Positions 62,401 through 64,000 of a stretch of DNA of 64,000 bases are shown one piece after another (position 1 is the first letter of the stretch; every line of letters starts with the position of its first letter). This DNA comes from Phoronis australis (taxonomy: Eukaryota; Phoronida; Phoronidae), in the NCBI GenBank assembly GCA_002633005.1, contig NMRA01000246.1, positions 477,562 to 541,561 of the forward strand, written 5' to 3'. A program made the position numbers and the translations under genes. The notes beneath the pieces were generated by a model. That model made no database searches, was not told the DNA's origin, and worked only from the letters and a program-made list of their open reading frames with translations.

Positions 62401-64000
62401 AATGTTTATCGTTCAACGACGAAGTAATCAAGTTGACAGAACTTTCTCTACGTTTAATCCATCTTTTCCCCTGACCTTGAGGATCAATAATGAGAGGATA
62501 ACGTGTTGCTTCCGTGACAATTATCGCGTTTTGTACGGAATGCTTGTCATCTGGAAGTCCCTGGGATGTCCATTCTACCACTTTGGACTTATCCATTAGG
62601 CTGCCAGCGATGTTAAGTGCAGGTGTAAAAGGTATATGAAGCTGTTCCAATCGTTTCTCCCATTTGGATTGTAGGAGACGTCTAAATTCTTGGTTAAAGG
62701 GTCCAGCGTACGACAAAAAAGCAGAAACGATGACGGCATCCCCTGCAAGTTGCGATATGCTATCTCTACATTCTTTGCTTTGGTTGGTCCAGCGTCGCTT
62801 TTCTCCTCCTAGACCTTCTATAAGCTTTGTTGCAATATCCATTTTTCGCCGGCAATTTTCTGCGTCATTTATCAGCGATCTTTTCTCTTTAGCAGCGTCG
62901 TCATAAACTTGGCGAGCTTTTGCTAGTTTCATTTCCTGCACTTCCAAATGTTTTTGTGCTATTCCAAGCTCTGACGTCGCCTGTTTGAGCTTGTTTTCTT
63001 GTATAAATAAATTCGCTTTCATAGGTAACACCTCTTTGTTAATGCTATGATAAGTGATCATAGCTAAGCTCCACGATAGTAATCCAGCAACATCACCGCA
63101 CACTTTCTTGGCATTTTCATAAGTGTAATCTTCCATATCTGTATATGGCGCCATCAATTCAACAATCTCGTCGTTCATGCAATCCTTCGAAAAGTTAAGC
63201 AGAGTATTCATGAAGCCGACAGAAGACATAAATTTTAGAGATTCGTTCCATGACGGTTTTGGACAGGGTCTTTCTGGATCAGCCTCAGTTTTGTTCAATC
63301 GTTTTTGCAAAAGTAACAGAGCACAGTCCATTATCCTCATTATCAAATGCGGTGGTTTCTGAAGTTTTTTTACGGTGGCTACGTGTGCCGGTTTAATTGT
63401 CAAAAGAGCTGCCTCTGCAGCTTCTACGGCTGGTCTTGCAGCTTCCAGTTTTTCTTCTGCAGCAGCCTTTTCAACGCTGATGGCATCCACTATTGCTTGA
63501 GCTTTGTCTTTGACAATCTGTACTTCCTGTTTCACCTTTTCAGCAGCCTGTGCACTTGACGTTACCATCTTCAGAACTGCGTCTGCTTTTATGTTTGAAG
63601 CCGCTAATTCTTCTTCTTTTTCTACCAGCTCATGTGATAAGTTGTCCACTAATTCTGATGCTTCTGTTAACTTAAGTAGTCCTGTGTCCATTCTTTGTGC
63701 TCGATGAGCAATTTTTTCATGCTTGGCGCTGTAAACTATTTTGTAAGTTCTCAGAAATGCTAAAAATAGAGGAGGGGTAACGTGCGTCTGTCGCCGATAC
63801 TTATCAAAGTAATCCCTTACTTCCTGTCTTATATCAACGTGAATATCCCCCATTAGTTCCACCAACTTCAGTTTGCATTGAGGAGTAGTGTCAATCTCAT
63901 AACTGTCTAGAGACTGAGCGCAAACAGACACTAACGCATCCCGTGGCCATTCATGGTACCAATCTATTGTGCAACCGGAAATTAACGATGGGAATTTTAA
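59417..64000 (-). CDS. Axonemal dynein heavy chain, DNAH5/DNAH8 class, C-terminal part (partial)
   Basis: Outer-arm ciliary motor ATPase. 1527 codons are open in one frame with no intron, and the frame continues past the window edge; at 64000 it reads KFPSLISGCTIDWYHEWPRDAL, family sequence at the end of AAA4. Counting from the GTG codon at 63931: stalk helix 1 about 85-185, microtubule-binding domain about 186-295 (KPPHLIMRIMDC, KKVCGDVAGLLSW), stalk helix 2 about 300-385, then AAA5 (TRYPLIIDPQGQGKRWI), AAA6 (GGWILLQNCHLSLDFMEEL, GLKRTFAGI, FGPLGWN-like YGPLGWNVPYEFNSADW) and the C-terminal domain (FFNPQGFLTAMRQE, VHGLYIEGASWDRKNGRL). It ends RGVAALCSVF. There is no stop or frameshift, and all landmark motifs are intact. 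DNAH5 versus DNAH8 cannot be decided from this part. The GTG at 63931 is internal, not a start. Confidence 0.93.
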   Translation of the reverse strand, partial: LKFPSLISGCTIDWYHEWPRDALVSVCAQSLDSYEIDTTPQCKLKLVELMGDIHVDIRQEVRDYFDKYRRQTHVTPPLFLAFLRTYKIVYSAKHEKIAHRAQRMDTGLLKLTEASELVDNLSHELVEKEEELAASNIKADAVLKMVTSSAQAAEKVKQEVQIVKDKAQAIVDAISVEKAAAEEKLEAARPAVEAAEAALLTIKPAHVATVKKLQKPPHLIMRIMDCALLLLQKRLNKTEADPERPCPKPSWNESLKFMSSVGFMNTLLNFSKDCMNDEIVELMAPYTDMEDYTYENAKKVCGDVAGLLSWSLAMITYHSINKEVLPMKANLFIQENKLKQATSELGIAQKHLEVQEMKLAKARQVYDDAAKEKRSLINDAENCRRKMDIATKLIEGLGGEKRRWTNQSKECRDSISQLAGDAVIVSAFLSYAGPFNQEFRRLLQSKWEKRLEQLHIPFTPALNIAGSLMDKSKVVEWTSQGLPDDKHSVQNAIIVTEATRYPLIIDPQGQGKRWIKRRESSVNLITSSLNDKHFRNFLEDALSLGRPILLENVDDELDHALNNILRKNFIKIGTMNRVKIGDKECDVLPGFYLYLSTNLSNPTYSAETSAKTTIIDFTVTQQGLEEQLLSRVILAEKKDLESHRLNLLKDIAKNDKCVQDLEDNMLYKLSSTEGSLVEDESLIEVLSTTRKTAHDVHEKLVVAAETETKINDAREEFRPVAKRGSLLYFLICEMNTVNHMYQTSINQFLKLFDEALRLSRKSMVPVQRTHNIREYLTYSVYKYTCRGLYEKDKFLFQLLLALKIDMENFRISADQFDVLIHGGAGLDARVVPSKPLNWLANRTWLNIFRLAQLSGFEELINKLTANEKAWHIWAEKDAPENEILPENFDLYLDSFGKLLLIRSFCEDRTLTQARAYIENSLGSRYIDPGILDLQKTFDESSCTTPLMCLLSTGSDPSYYIQQLSKKTVLDYHAISLGQGQEILARKVMKKFMTDGGWILLQNCHLSLDFMEELHTTISEEPNINHNFRLWMTTEEHADFPIGLLQMSIRFTSEPPCGIKAGLKRTFAGITKDLLDYTNALHWRPLLYAVSFFHSAIQERRKYGPLGWNVPYEFNSADWLASVTFLQNHVDETDPRKGVSWTTVRYMIGEVQYGGRVTDNYDKRLLMTIVKIWFGEHLLKDNFCFYEGYTIPKKMDIVARVLHFIDELPAKEAPGVFGLHSNADITHQTLATAEIMNKIIDIQPKDKPTETGESRESIVYQHAEDMLSKLPSLYEMNDVSERLKTMGNTQPLVIFLKQEIDRMQKLLKAVRNTLQDLRLAIDGTAIMDSVLRDTLDNVFNSRVPATWERLSWISSSIGFWFTTLVDRNVQYQTWLAKGKPSTFWLPGFFNPQGFLTAMRQEVTRSHKGWALDNVSLQNDVIRQAKEDIREEPMEGVYVHGLYIEGASWDRKNGRLTESLPKVIYTRLPVIHIYAVNGSPARDGRTYACPLYKNRTRTDATFVTALTLRTSAPADKWIMRGVAALCSVF

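Overview
This is a stretch of an invertebrate animal genome from a draft assembly (one N, at 56943). The evidence is AT-rich sequence, genes split into many small exons with GT-AG introns, metazoan cytoskeleton genes, and introns packed with diverged transposons and tandem repeats. Axonemal dynein, augmin and WASH-complex genes together fit a ciliated invertebrate such as a non-vertebrate deuterostome or lophotrochozoan. The sequence alone does not let me name the species.

Layout, left to right. (1) 415-4266, minus: a three-exon gene for a 352-residue coiled-coil protein ending in a GRIP domain (Golgi-golgin type). (2) 4267-13500: a gene-poor gap with foldback elements and short minisatellites. 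(3) 13578-19036, plus: six-exon HAUS2, an augmin subunit (223 residues). (4) 20933-56525, minus: WASHC2 (FAM21). I could chain 31 exons in consistent frame into a 1524-residue protein. HAUS2 and WASHC2 converge, with their likely poly(A) signals about 110 bp apart. (5) 56.6-59.4 kb: transposon debris, including a frameshifted THAP zinc finger inside a short element with inverted ends. (6) 59417-64000, minus: the C-terminal third of an outer-arm axonemal dynein heavy chain (DNAH5/DNAH8 class), open in one frame with no intron and running off the window.

The genes do not form an operon or one pathway. Their common theme is cytoskeleton and membrane traffic: a Golgi tether, microtubule branching, actin on endosomes, and ciliary motility.

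The most interesting material is: (a) the intronless dynein segment; (b) the modular WASHC2 tail, where short 'PAG-V-FG' peptides recur four times among one-per-exon acidic LF motifs; (c) two tandem duplications that copy a splice site, one an acceptor in WASHC2 and one a donor in HAUS2; (d) diverged ~150-bp repeat arrays whose units carry a CTCF-like CCACTAGRGGGC core; and (e) several previously unlabelled DNA transposons with visible terminal inverted repeats and target duplications inside WASHC2 introns, two with TTAA sites, one of which carries a decayed THAP domain (a Kolobok-like combination). I found no clear evidence of an entirely new biological system.
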